This document shows positions 11,835 through 24,489 of a stretch of 64,000 bases of DNA, one piece after another (the first letter of the stretch is position 1; every line of letters begins with the position of its first letter). The stretch is from Gordionus sp. m RMFG-2023 (lineage: Eukaryota; Nematomorpha; Gordioida; Chordodea; Parachordodidae): contig NC_088779.1 in the NCBI RefSeq assembly GCF_954871325.1, forward strand, positions 7,256,846 to 7,320,845, read 5' to 3'. The position numbers and the translations under genes were made by a program. The notes under the pieces were generated by a model. That model was not told the origin of the DNA, did not search any database, and saw only the letters and a list, made by a program, of their open reading frames with translations.

Positions 11835-12522
11835 TAATGAAATAATTTGCTATGCAAAAGATATTAAAAATTTGATTGCCAAAGAGAAATAAAAATTAAG
11901 TGAAGTTTAAAAAATAAAAATATAAGGAGATAAAATAACATAAAAATCAAATAATTCTCTCGTAGGAATAGAATGAAAGAAAGGGGAAAAAATTGTTAAA
12001 ATGACAGAAAATTAGAGAAATGAAGAAAAATGATAAAAAATAATAAATTATTTAAAAAACAAAAAAAGAATTATCAATAATGGGGAGAAATATAAATTGA
12101 GAAAGGATAAGAAAAAAAAATAAATTATTTAAAGAGATTGCAAAAAGTTTGAAATAAAATAAGACGAAAATTTAAAAAAAAAACTGAAAATAAAAAAGAA
12201 TATATGAAAAATTCAAGAATTAAATATTTATAAAAATAACCATTTTCCTTTTCTGAATGGAAATTTTCTTATTTGATTGACACTTTTTCTTTCCTTTTGG
12301 TAATTATCCTCTTTAATTGACACATTTTTTTAATAACTTTTCCTAATTATTTGACACTTTTTCTTTTTTTTTTTGACACTTTTCCTTTTTTATCGAAACT
12401 TTTCACGGCCTGGACTTTATTTTTTTGATTTAAACTTTCCCTTTTGTAAACGGACCTCTCCCCTTTTTGATAGGATCTTTTCCTTTTATGATTGACACTT
12501 TTCCTTTTTTGATTGGGACTTA
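11835..12522. repeat. Right arm of the long inverted repeat
   Basis: Reverse complement of 4052-4482, longer by about 250 bases because its outer part (12240-12522) has expanded into degenerate copies of a roughly 20-bp unit of the type TTTTTGATTGACACTTTTCC. It begins immediately after the Helitron terminus. The two arms joined without the Helitron would give a palindromic element of about 1.1 kb. Confidence 0.75.
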
Positions 12523-13020
12523 GCCTTTTATGAATGGGAAACTTAAAGATAGAATATATATTTTTTACCTTCAGGTATCTGAACTAAATACAAAAATATT
12601 TATGATACAGTTTTTTTTTCAACTTTAAAATTATATAAATGTATCTTAGGAAATTATAACAGAGAGAATCTCTATCAGAATGACTAATATAATCATTTAT
12701 ATATTTATATAATGGTTTTTAAAAGAGGAATAATAATTGTAAAATATATTTATAATTCCAATTATAATTGTAAAAAGGATGTGGAGAAATATATATATAC
12801 GTCCAAAGGAATGCAGTTATCAGATTATATTATGTATATGTAGGAACGGTATAGGAAAGGTAAATGGGAACACAAAAAATCTATACGTGTTTATTAATCT
12901 ATAAAAGAATTCAAAATTCCCTTTAATAGAGACAATTGTCAAGTCAATTCATTACATAAATGCTTTAAAACATTCCGCCTCATGACCTAGACTCTGGCGA
13001 AATATTATAAATAAAATAAT
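12523..13020. repeat. AT-rich repeat flank, related to family T
   Basis: Carries family phrases such as ATTTTTTACCTTCAGGTA and the block near GGATGTGGAGAAATATATA. No gene; only diverged repeat. Confidence 0.5.
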
Positions 13021-15900
13021 AATACTTGGAGGGCGGTCTAATAAGTATTCAAAATAAATGTAATCAAATTAAAGTCGATATTTTTGCGTAAGTAAATATT
13101 CTTTGCACAATAATACCGGCAAAATAAATTTTACTCAGATAAACTCATGGTTTTTTGGTTTTAAATAATAAAAATTCTTTATATAATTGTTTTTATTATA
13201 ATTATAGATGATTGTGTAATATTTTGATCCAAAATGAGAAAATAATTTTAAGGAGAAATAGAAAATATGCAATATGGAAAATTTAATAAATGTGATTTAT
13301 TAATAAAAAAGCAGAGAGATAAAATGATAATCAATTATAAAAAAATATTATTTAAATTTATAAAGGATGTGGAGTAATATATTATTACTTCAAAAGAAAT
13401 TAAGTTATTAAATTATTTTAGGGAGCTGATGGAAGGGTGATGGGAAAGGTAGGTGTAGAGAGCGAAAAGTCAATACCTGTTTTTTTTTATAAAGATCTAT
13501 TAATGAATTTGGTATAAAGAAGACCATTGTCGAGATCCGCCCTCTTTTATAACCTAGATCTGAGGACTAAAAGCGTATTTATTTAATAATATTCAAAATA
13601 TTATTTTTAGATTTTGGATTAGCCTTTTCGAGATATTTCTTGCAAAAAATCCACGCTCCCCCTTCCCCCACCATATCTAAGAATTTTAAGTGTAACCTGT
13701 TTTAAAAGCATTCAATAAATCGTTTTATTAGCTTATTTGATATCCCTTTTTAGATAATTTTTACCCCCTAACTTTCTGCCCCTTAGTGCGAGAATGTGAA
13801 GAGAAGATTCATTTTTATGGCATTGAAAACATTCATGAAAACCATATTTAGATAAAATTATCAGATATTAGAAAGACTTTTAAACCTTCCATCTCCTCCA
13901 AGATCCCTTCTTTTATCTTATTCGGTCATTACAAAATTATTTTTAAACCCTCTGCTATGTGACGTTTTATAAAAATATAAGGTAAATAAAAAAACAAACT
14001 TAATGCACTAATAATATAGAAAATTTTTAAAATCAATAATTTCTTTTTTATTTAGTGTATATTCTGAAAAATTCTATAAAAAGTGGGAGAAAATATAATA
14101 TATTATTAGATATAAATCTATTTTATTCTCAAATAAATAATATAAGTTTTATAATATTAATACCTGCTGCCGCTGCGCCTTCTTTAAATGTTAAAAAATA
14201 AAATATTTGTATTTTTTAAATAAATTCCTCTCAGCCAATTTATATATTTATCTCCACTAATCCGGGTGATTAAATTTTTATAAGCTCAGCCTACGAACTG
14301 ATCTTTGATTTAAAAAAAACATTTCCTATAATTTATTTTATTAAGAATTGAACTACCTTGTGCATTGTATATAATTCAAAAATCATTATTTAATTTTTTA
14401 AGTAGTTTTGGAGATATAATATACAATATGAGAAAATCCGATTAAATTTACAAAAATTTTAATTTCAATATCATGATATGATTAATAATGATTTATAAAA
14501 TTATTCGAATTTTAATAGTTATCAATTAATTATTATATTAGATTTCATTTTTAACCTTATCTAAATATTTCGTAAAATTATTCTTAACCTAACTCCTCTC
14601 CATGTGATGAAGGCCCTATCACTTTGAATTATTTATAATAAATACACTGAAAATTTAATAACATTTAATATCGTAGCTATTTAGTATATATTGTAAGAAA
14701 TTAAACCATAAATTTTGAGATAATAATTAATTATTACATAATAATTTTTTATTCAAGCGAAATTATATATATCAAATAATAACATATCTGCTAACTCCTA
14801 ATGATATTCAAAATAAATATGGTCAAATCGAAGTTTATATATTTTGCGAAAATTTAGAAAGCCGATTAATATTCTTTGCAAAATATTTTAAGCTAAACTC
14901 ATGGATTGCCCCTTGGTTTGTATTAAAAAATTTTTACCCTATAAATTATTTTATTAAGAATTGAAGAACCCTGTGTAACGTATTGATTCAAAATGAGTAT
15001 TTAATAAAGAGAAATAGACAATATACAATATGGGAAATTTAATAAATGTATAATTTATTAAAAAGATTAGCAAATTATAATCAATTATAAAAATATATTA
15101 TTTTAATATATATAGGATGTGGAGAAATTTTTAATACTTAGGAATTCCGTTATCAGACTATTTTATGAAGCTGTTGGAAGGGTTATAGAAAAGGTAGGTG
15201 TAGAGAGCGAAAAGTTAATACCACATTTTAGATAGATCTATAAATGAATTCAATATTAGGTTTTAATAAGACCATCAAGATATTTCTTTGGAAAAACTCA
15301 CAGCCCTCCACATAACTTGGATTTGATGACTAAAAGTGATTATTTATTTACTGATATTAAAAATATTATTTTTAGATTACTTTGGATTAGTTTTATCGAG
15401 ATTATTCATGCAGAGTATCCTGACCCCCCCCCCCCCCTTATAACTAAGGATGTTGAATGAAGTTATATAAAGCATTCAATAAATCATTTTATTAGTTTAT
15501 TTGATATCCCTTTTAAGATTATATTTTGGTAAATGATTTACCTCCTGCCTTCCCCATTACCAATTTACTAGACAGGTAAATGTGGAATGATGATTCATTT
15601 TTGTGGCATTAAAAAATTTATTTAAAACTATCTTTTGATATAGTCAAGACATAATAAAATTTTTTAAACCTCCCACCCTCCTCCTTACTCCATCTTTTTT
15701 GATTCAATTCGAGTCATACAAAATTATTTTAACCCCCCCCCCCCCCCCACTTGATTTAGTCTCTAGTATTTATAAATGAAATAGATAATGTAAAGTAAAT
15801 AAAAAAATAAAAAGTTAAACTTAATGCACTTATAATATAAATATTTTAAATATCAATAATTTCTGATCCCTTTAAAAATTACGACATATAAATTAAGGTA
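13021..15900. repeat. Tandem 1.77-kb AT-rich units (1.6 copies)
   Basis: 13025-13620 is repeated at 14795-15400 (shared GAAAGGTAGGTGTAGAGAGC, spacing about 1.77 kb), so 13025-14790 is one unit and 14795-15900 a partial second. Differences are many, so the duplication is old. Runs of 14 C (15424-15437) and 16 C (15733-15748) occur in the second unit only. No coding potential. Confidence 0.7.
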
Positions 15901-16438
15901 GAGAGTAAATGAAAGAAGAGTTTTAATTAAGAGATTTGATTCATTTGACAAATATGATTGAAAAGGTATCAGGATTTCAAAAATTTTCGATTCTTTAATA
16001 AATTAAAATCGATATGTGATAGAGAAGAATAATTAATCAAAATAAAATTTTAAACATATACTTTTCACTTATAAAACAAGTTATTCAAGAAAATATGTTT
16101 ATCAAGTTCTATAAAATTTTATTCCAAAACTTCGGGACGATGGATAATAGGTTAAATTGATACACGCGGAATAATTAAATTTAAAAAGTTATGATAAATA
16201 TAATATTACATCTTATACTTCTGAAACATTTTTTAAGAATATATGTTAATTTTAATTATAAATTTCCATATAAAGTCAGTGAATTCTTGTTTACATTTAT
16301 CAACAAAAAGCATTTCGAAAAATAAATATTAAGAAGAAAAGAAAACATATGAATAAAAAAGAAAAATATGATAGACTGGGATAAAATTATGTCATTAAAA
16401 TTGTTTACTGGAATATAAAATGTAAAGTGTAATAAATT
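15901..16438. other. AT-rich spacer, nothing recognised
   Basis: No repeat border, RNA gene or coding trace that I can support. Confidence 0.5.
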
Positions 16439-17846
16439 TAGGGACCCGTGAATCGGAATAAACTTTTAAACCTTTATAAATATCTGAACCATAACGCTAA
16501 AGAAATCGATAATTATTTTTTGAAGGAGTAGAAAAAGCCTTTATAAAAATGGTTAAACAGGTTTGAACCGGTTCAATCCGGTTTTCACCAAAATAAATAA
16601 TTTTACATTGTTTTCGTTTACATTCTTTACATATTTTACTATATCTGTGTCTTTTTAAGATATCAATCCATTTTATAATGATTAAATTATCAAAATATTT
16701 GTTCATCTATAAGAAGGTATTAAAACTATGACTTAAATTGATCCATAATCTATTAACTGCTTTTTATTAAAGCCATACTCCTAATTTATCTATTTTAGTA
16801 AGCAAAATATCTATAAATAACCAATTTGTAAATTTTAGATTTAGTTACATTTATTTAATTAATCTAATTAAAATATCACCACTTACCATGATAGTTTGAT
16901 AGAAGTACCATTATTCTCATATAAATTTCCAAATTTATAAGGTTTTGATTTTTTATATTATATGGCATTTAAATATTTTTAAAGCATCTATATGTTTATA
17001 GCGTTTATTATTAAAAATAGTTATGTTATCTTGAAATGCAACTTAGCAAAGTTGTTCAAATCTGTTTATTATATTATTTCCTAGATGTGAAGAATTGTAA
17101 ATCCTTAAACTATTAATATCCATATGATGCCGCTGAACAAATTGATGGTGAAATCTAATTACTTTATCAATATTATAATCTAAGAATATTTGTTTGTTCT
17201 GACCTCATATATTATTGTATTTATGTTAATAATATAAAGAAATAAAATTAAATAGGCATGAGAGATAACTCTTTCCGTTGCCTTTTTACTTATAATATTC
17301 TATTAAATAAATTAGCCTATAATATAGATAAGTGCAAAATCATATCTAAAGCTAACCATGGAGCTAATTTGGAAAGACATGTTTAAAGCATTCTAAAAAA
17401 CATGAATTCCTAACTATAAAAAAAATAAAGATTTCCAAATCTATTCTGCCATCAATATCGAAATCTTGCTGTAATATTTCTATTGATTAATCATTAAATT
17501 CTATAACCAGGGTAAAATAAAAATACGTTATTGAGTTCTGGTACAGAATTATGATTCTTATATATTTTTTATATATTATTCAAAGATATTTTTGATATAA
17601 ATTAATTTCATCTATTTTATTTAATGAACAATATATTAACTTAAGTGATGAAAAATTTAATAAATAATATTCATAATTAAATTCATATACTATGGTGTTG
17701 CTTCAACAATAATAATTTAAATTTTTTTATGCTAAATGAACCTTTATAAGTATTTACGATTCGCTGTACCTAAATGAATCTTTATAATTTTTTCTCATTG
17801 AACCGTAACTTAACTGAACCATTATAAATAAAGGTTCGGATACCTG
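16439..17846 (+). mobile_element. Decayed hAT transposon with BED finger
   Basis: The right end reads AAAGGTTCGGATACCTG (ends 17846), and its complement weakly resembles the left end TAGGGACCCGTGAA at 16439. Flanks AATAAATT and AATAAAGC agree at six of eight positions, as an old 8-bp target duplication would. The ends carry scattered TGAACC motifs, like hAT subterminal repeats. Inside is a BED zinc-finger remnant (17264-17390). Limits are tentative. Confidence 0.45.
17264..17390 (+). pseudogene. BED-type zinc finger remnant of a hAT transposase
   Basis: Open for about 38 codons (MRDNSFRCLFTYN..., then DKCKI...NHGANLERHV). The NLxRH histidine pair after a cysteine-containing stretch is the second half of BED fingers that bind hAT ends; the C-x2-C half is degenerate (only DKCKI is clear). 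The same sequence is at 19208-19340. The catalytic RNase-H-like part is not seen, so this is a fragment. Confidence 0.6.
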
Positions 17847-17879
17847 AATAAAGCAATAATAGCTGCATATATTTACGAT

Positions 17880-18720
17880 TGTGATAGTAAATTATCAGGC
17901 TCCGCTAGGTTATTTAATTTATGAGGAATATTTACTATAACGTATATATTGAGCCTTCCATTAATTATAGAGAGAAATTAAATAAAAAGAAAAAGTGGAG
18001 GTACATTTTAAATAATCATCTACAATCACTATTCCTCAAACTACTAGTTTTACGATAATTTACGTCAAGCTTCCTCAAAAATGCATTTTTAATTCTGCAA
18101 ATTCGATATTGATATTGCTTTCCCATTGAAACTCTTCTAAAAGAACAAACAAAACTTTTTAACAATGATGTAAAGGTTATTAAATAATAAATTTGATTCT
18201 TCTCTTTAGGCAATATTTCTTTTCAAATCTGGAGGCTTAGGACTTGGATCTCCAAAATATACTGTCAACGTATTTTTCATATCTTATACAAAATCCGTAA
18301 AACACATCATTTCCAAAATCATTTCAATTGGTAATGATAGTTTTATAGAAGAAACCTTAATACTGCGATATCATTATCTTTATAAATACTAGCCTATACC
18401 ATTTTTTCAAAGCAAAAAGATTGGGATCTACGATTGTTATCTCTTTCCTTTACTAACCTCAACTTGAGCGATGATCACCAATACAAATCCCTCCTCAGGA
18501 TGCTTTTCAAATCTCCAGTTATGAATGGCTTCATTCCTACCACAGTATGTTAAATATTCAATTAATAGATTACGACTCTTTTTTTTATGCAATCGGTTTG
18601 CGCCTGGGGACACCATTTTTAAACCAATACATTTGCAAAAAATGTAATCAGGCCATAGACTATTTTGGACGTTATGCGCTCCTTTGTAAATTCATATGAA
18701 ATATTAATCGCCATAACAAA
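17880..18720 (+). pseudogene. Reverse transcriptase C-terminal fragment (LINE-like)
   Basis: From about 18195 the plus strand reads FKSGGLGLGSP, then LRLGTPF (about 18590), then a zinc-knuckle region C..C..AIDYFGRYALLCK ending NRHNKI at 18720. This matches the order GGLG(I/L)RS - LRLG - CxxC - G.HAL.C - RH..IN found after the polymerase domain in the related copies at 29740-30290, 39690-42235 and 45290-45841. Several frame changes and stops. It is cut at its 3' side by the MITE at 18729. 17880-18195 aligns with 29725-29990 at DNA level. LINE clade not determined. Confidence 0.75.
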
Positions 18721-18937
18721 ATAAATACAGAGACCTGCAGGCCCGGCCCTAAGCCCGGTAAGTATTTTAATTTTTTTTAAATATAAGCCTTATATTAACA
18801 AAATATTTTAAATCGCCATTATAAGCTATAAAAATCAAAATTAAATATAATATATTTTAGAAAAATCCGGGCTAGGCCAAGCCAGGCCGAAAATTTTTTA
18901 AAAATAAATCCAGGCCAATCCGCACAAAGATAAATAC
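18721..18937. mobile_element. GC-rich hAT-like MITE with 8-bp target duplication
   Basis: The element (18729-18929) starts AGAGACCTGCAGGCCCGGCC and ends CCGCACAAAG. It is bounded by the exact 8-bp repeat ATAAATAC (18721-18728 and 18930-18937), the duplication size of hAT transposons. Its G+C-rich ends stand out in this genome. Relatives: 53806-53964 and 60648-60737. No coding sequence; it inserted into the reverse transcriptase fragment. Confidence 0.75.
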
Positions 18938-19720
18938 ACTTTATTATTAAAATAGATTTTGTGTTATCTTGAAATGCATCGTAAAGTTGATTTGCATATT
19001 AAATTATTTCCTAGATATGAAGAATTGTAAATCTTTAAATTAATAATATTCATATTATGTAGATATATAAATTGATATTAAATTCTAATTAGTTTATCAA
19101 ATAATCTCAGAATATTTGTTAGCTCTGACCTTAATTTTTTGTAATTATATTGAAAATATAGAGAAAAAATAGAAATTTATTTTTATTTTTTTTTTGGAAA
19201 AATTCAAATGGTCGGCATCAGAGTTAACTCAGTTTGTTTCCTTTTTACTTATGTTATTTTAAATGAATCAGTCTGTAATAGAGATAAGTGCAAAATCAAG
19301 GTGACTATGGAACTAATTTGGAAAGATATGTTCAAAGGCATTATTCTAAGGAACATGATTCTCAACTATAAAATAATTAAATCTTTTCTGCCATAAATAT
19401 CGAAATATAGCTATGATATTTTTATTAAACAGTCATTAAGATTATGAATAAAAACTTATTAAATTCTTGTACAGAGTTATGATTCTTATATATTTTTTAT
19501 ATATTATTTATAGATAAATAAATTAATTTCATGACAAAAATTTAAAAAATACGAATCATAATTATAATTCAAATATGATGGTGTTGCTTTAATAAAAAAC
19601 ACTTACAATTAGCTGAACTAAAACGAATCATTTTTTTCTCAAAATCGTAACCGAACTTTAACTATTATGAATTTGAATTCAAACTGAACTATTATAAGTA
19701 AAGGGTTGAGGCGCTAAAAG
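18938..19720 (+). repeat. Second copy of the BED-finger hAT segment
   Basis: 18965-19720 repeats 17020-17870 (shared TTATTTCCTAGATATGAAGA, then GATAAGTGCAAAATCA, then ATGGTGTTGCTT). The open frame 19208-19396 is the BED-finger remnant in a shifted reading, without the NLxRH residues in frame. The right end is less well preserved than in the first copy (GGTTGAGGCGC in place of GGTTCGGATACC). Confidence 0.6.
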
Positions 19721-20760
19721 CAATAATATTTTTTTATCTTCATGTGCCACGTGTAATTACAAAAATATTCGACGAAACAAGTTTGACAAGTAAGTTTTAA
19801 GAATTTGTACATCATTAATGGGTAAAATCCATTTAATATAATAAATATTATTAATAAGGTACATATATTTTTATAAATATTATATTATACCTGGTACTAC
19901 TTCTGGGAGTTATTTAATAAATATAGTTTACATTTAAGATATTTCTCTTTAGCATGGATAAACAAATTACAGATGTTTCCTGATCAGTTAAAATTTTAGC
20001 CAAGTCTAGCCGTTGTATATATTGTTAGCAGAACCGTAAAAAATTAACTTAAATAAACTTCATTTTATTTTTTTAATATTTTTATCTTAGAAGTTTTGTG
20101 GTATAGTAAGAGTTCAATTTTATCAAGAACCTACAGAGCTTTACTTAGACTCTAATCCTATCTAAATTTAAGAAATTGAAGGTAACCATAGGAAACGCCG
20201 TCCACCATCTTTGTACAGGATGCAACTAATTGTGCAAACACAAAACATAAAGGCTCCCAAAAACATACATGTTATATAAAAATAAGATATAAAAGTCCAA
20301 GTTGATTAAATAAATGTTGTGATTGGGGTGGTTAATCTAAATTATTTTAACTCTTTTTTTGCATTATAAAAAAAGGGGGTCTTTAGAACAAAAATATAAG
20401 ATTAAATAAAATAAAAATATCCAACAAAGACGATCATCTACTTTCAAGAAAAAATGGAATATTTGATATACAGGAATAGGTTTAATAAATAGTTGATAGT
20501 TACTTAAAATGATAATTAATAATATAGACAGAAAATAGTTTTTTTACCTTCAGCTTCCCCAACTATTACAAAAAGATATATGATTTAAAATGATTTATAA
20601 AATTATATAATTCCTCTATTATTTTCCTTTTAAAATTCTATATATGTAATTAAATTATGGGTATAGTGAGAATCTCATTCAAATTATAAATATAAATTCT
20701 AATAGAATATTGAAAAAAGTGTACAATATTTCTCATCGAGACACGGTTTAATACCTACAT
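19721..20760. repeat. Family S repeat, copy 1
   Basis: 19790-20600 is related to 31020-31990 in the same order (GGTACTACTTCTGGGAGTTA / GGTTCATCTTCGGCTAGTTA; CACAAAACATAAAGGCTCCC / CACAAAAGACAAAGACTCCT; TTACCTTCAGCTTCC). No coding region. The end of the unit shares the TTTTACCTTCAGCTTCC motif with family T, so the two families may be parts of one larger element. Confidence 0.65.
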
Positions 20761-22469
20761 TAATTCGCAATAGATGGGCACCCTAGAAAAAGGATCTATC
20801 TTAAATTACCTCTTAGAACAATATATCAGTTTGCAATGTGAATAAGTGGATTGAAAAAGTTTACAATTATATGGGGCTTTCATGGCCATAAAAAATCTAT
20901 CGGGGTGGATAATAAATAATTTACCTATCGCATAATAATAGGAAATTTTTCTATTCATTGAGCGAGGATAATATGTGAAAATTATTAAAATATCATATTT
21001 ATACCACCGTATTCTCCACAATTGAATATAACCGAAAAATATTACGAATTTTCTAAAAATTATAACCAATAAAATTATTCTAAGCCAATTAATAGAAAAA
21101 TGATTGGATTTGTAATTGATTTGTAATATATAATATTTTATTTCAGGGTTGGGCAAATTTTCAGAAAATTGCATCCGGATACATATAGATGCTTTTTAAA
21201 ATTTTGTATTTAAGATAAAAGATATTATACTCAGGAAAAATTTTAATAAGATACAAGATACTGTTATGTTTAAGAAAAATATCTAACGAACAAAATACAA
21301 AAACTTTAAATATTCAAGATCAAATGTATCAAGTTTTATTTTTAGACAAATATGTTATAAAAAATAATAAATTTTAGAAAATGACATTGTTAAATAAGAT
21401 AATGGGATATAAAAATATATTTTTTAAAATTGTATATTATAATAATGAAAACAATATCAGAATAAAAAATTAATTAGTAAATATCAATAAATCAACATTA
21501 TAAATCAGTATTACTTTTTTATATTATTAATTTTCAAAAATTTTGTCGTGTCTTATTATCATATTATCTAAACTAAATAATTGTTCAATGGAATAAATAT
21601 TTCATTTATATATTTTTAATAAATAAGGCTATCAAACATCCATTTCGTATAGCTCATCGAATCTATCATTAATATAAAAATATTATAAAATATTCTAAAT
21701 TTAGCAACAGATTAATATGGAATGTGAAATAATATAATTTATAAATGTGATTAAAATATAATTATATAATATAATTTTAGATTCTTGACAAATTATATGA
21801 TGTCCATAGAACCATATATCTTTTGTATTCTTTATATTTTGCAGTAATTATTTGTATTTCATGTTGAGTAACACTTAATTTAAATTTATAATTACATTCT
21901 CCTTGTGTAGAATCATCATTGTTTACATTTTCCGATATTTCTATAATTATATCTATAACTTAGTTTATAATTTAAAAATATTGTAATGATGTATCTAAAG
22001 TGATTCATATGAAATATGGTAGTTGTTTAACAAATTGCTATATGAAGACCAAAGCCATATATCACATGTTCATTATCTTAAAATATCTAAACACAAATTT
22101 TTTAAAGTATCTATATCTTTTTGATTATAAAATTTATTAAGTTAGAGATATTCTTAAATAATTTTTATCATAGATATAGACATCCGCTATACTGGGCAAT
22201 TCCGTTTTATATACATAGAATAAATAATAAATGCTATTATTTATTTAGATGTCTTGAATTGATCTAAAAAAAATCTAAACATATAAGAATAAAGTGAATA
22301 ATTTTGAATTTTCTTTCATGCTTAATGCGAATAAAATATTTGTATAATACTTTATTAATTTTAAAGATTTATAAGGTATTTAGAGAAGAACAATCTTAAA
22401 TGCAAAAATGGTCGTAATAAATTTTGCAATTATAATATTATATATTGAATTATAAATAAATATATGTTT
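20761..22469. other. AT-rich stretch with a possible hAT terminus
   Basis: At 21144 CAGGGTTGGGCAAATTTTCAG has the form of a hAT left end, followed by TACAAGATAC- and CAAAATAC-type strings usual in such elements; no matching right end (CAACCCTG) was found before 22470, so this is weak. The 122-codon frame on the minus strand at 20806-21174 has no recognisable motif and I do not call it a gene. The rest is featureless. Confidence 0.3.
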
Positions 22470-24010
22470 TGATATGGAATTCACCAAACATATATAATGA
22501 TTATTAATTATAAAGAAAATTTTTTTTTTTTACATTCATCCATTGACATGACTTAAAAATTCTTATCAATAATGTTTAATCAAATAACGTTTTCCAAAAT
22601 AACATATTACTATAAATGTAATAAAATTTTACCCAAAAATCAGTTTAATTTTAAGTAGAGATAAAGATATAATATATTATTATAAAATTTGATAAACAGT
22701 GTTAGCTTTTTCAAACAAATAATGATTGGAAGATAAAATGATAATCAATTACAAAGCTAGAATATATATGTTTTACCTTCAGGTACCTCATCTTTTATAA
22801 AAATATTTACGATTTAAAAATCATTTTATAAAATTATATGATTCTTCTATTTTATTATTTTTAAAATTCTATGAATTATAAGAATACCTAATGGTAAACA
22901 ATAGAATTAATATGATTACAACTTTATATGAGAGTTTTTAAAGGAAAAATGATACATTAAAATTGAGTGGTATACACATAATCCCATTATAAATGTAAAA
23001 GGCATTTTGAAAAATATATTTCAATAAGAATTAAGTTATCGGATAATTTTATGAACGATTTGGAAAAATAATGGGAGAGATAGATAGCTAAATAAAAATA
23101 CATGTTTTTGGAAAGTGATTGATTTGATATGGAATTCATCATATATAAATATATATATAATGATTATTAATAATTTTGTATTAAATAAGGTTTTAGATAT
23201 CACATATTACTTTAAATGTAATAATTCAAAAATCGGTTTGATTTCAAATATAGATAAAGACAATATATTATAAGAAAATTGATCAGTGACAGTTATTTTA
23301 AATAAATAGTATAATGACAGATATTTGGTACAAGGTGTGAATAAATATATTTTTACCTTCAGCTACCTCAACTAAATTAAATATTTACAATTAAAATTGA
23401 TTTTAATAAATGATTTTTCTATTTTTTTATTATTATTCAATATAACAAAGGATATATAGAGAGTTTCTCAGAATACTTAATGGTAAACAATAGAATAAAT
23501 ATGTTTATAACTTCATATACGGTATTTTAAAAGAAGAATGATACATTAAAATATGAGTAGTTTATCCATAATCCGGATTAAAAATTCAAAAGGGGTTTTG
23601 AAAAATATAATATTTCCATATTAATTAAGTTTTCGGATAATTTTATGAATGATTTGGGAAAATAATTGGAGAGGTAGATATTTAAATAAAAATACATGTA
23701 TTTAGAAATATCCTTAATAGTATATATTAATTTTATTTAATTCCTATATATCCATATCGACATGTTTTTAAAATGCATTCCTTCTCTCTAAAATGATGAT
23801 GCATTTTATAGCACTCAAAAAATCTTTTTATGAAATAAATTTGCGTAAAATGCCCGCCGAGGTTGTAAAGAAAATTAGATAATTTTTTGGTATGTTGTGA
23901 GAAAGGGTCTCGGCAAGATCGAAAGTAAAGACAGTGCCTACCCCAGGAATCAATATTTGTTCACCATGTTTTGATTTACAATACAAGAATTTCCTTTTAA
24001 GCTTTAGTCC
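22470..24010. repeat. Family T modules, copies 3 and 4
   Basis: 22480-22750 and 23110-23330 are diverged copies of the module at 500-780 (GATATGGAATTCACCA, then ACTTTAAATGTAATAA). The region includes the 23932-23992 conserved block and, before it, a short frame starting MPAEVVKKIR (23847) that corresponds to MSAELVVKLD at 3290. Confidence 0.65.
23932..23992. repeat. Conserved 61-bp block, copy 3 of 3
   Basis: Near-identical to 800-860 and 3372-3432. Here the plus-strand reading TPGINICSPCFDLQYKNF has no stop, unlike the other two copies, which supports this as the frame that was once coding. Confidence 0.7.
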
Positions 24011-24059
24011 ACTAAAGAATAAGTTCCTATATCGAATGTAAATTGAGATTATTATAGTA

Positions 24060-24480
24060 TGGATTTGAAGAAATTCGTAAACTTATCTTTGGTTTACATA
24101 GTAAAAAACTTTGTGATCGTTATTATTAAGGTTTGATTTATGGTATTTACCGGAACCTTCATTTAATATATACTCACAGTATAGAACGAGAGGTAATGAT
24201 AGATAATTCGTTCGATGCAAACTTCCCTAAAAATCCTAAGCCTTATTGTAAAATAACTGATATATCTAGTGTATTGAATAAAGAGAATAATTTTAAAATT
24301 GTTAGATATATTTATTTTAAGTTTTGTTTTATTTCAAAGTTAATTATTTTATACCTAACGGCAATAACAATAAAGATTTTGTTTCTTAACTTAAAAAAAT
24401 TGTTACAATTTACATTTTTATTAATTAAAATAACATGTAATTTTGTAAAATTAAATTCATATAAAAACTATATTAAATAA
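24060..24480 (+). pseudogene. Unidentified coding remnant in family T
   Basis: The open frame 24133-24480 (115 codons) is informative only in its first ~55 codons (MIYGIYRNLHLIYTHS..., KPYCKITDISSVLN). The corresponding DNA occurs at 1800-2050 at the junction of the two tandem family T units, where it is degraded. In the same region a stretch EEIRKLIFGLHSKKLCDRYY precedes it (24066-24130). The rest of the frame is low-complexity translation of AT-rich DNA. Not recognised; it could be part of the protein of the family T element. Confidence 0.35.
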
Positions 24481-24489
24481 AATAATAAT

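Noticed and set aside
20806-21174. 122-codon minus-strand frame
   Set aside because: Biased composition, no motif, no relative in the window; length is within chance for such regions once one tries both strands.
21144-22469. Complete hAT element starting CAGGGTTGGGCAA
   Set aside because: No right end or target duplication found; kept only as a possible terminus.
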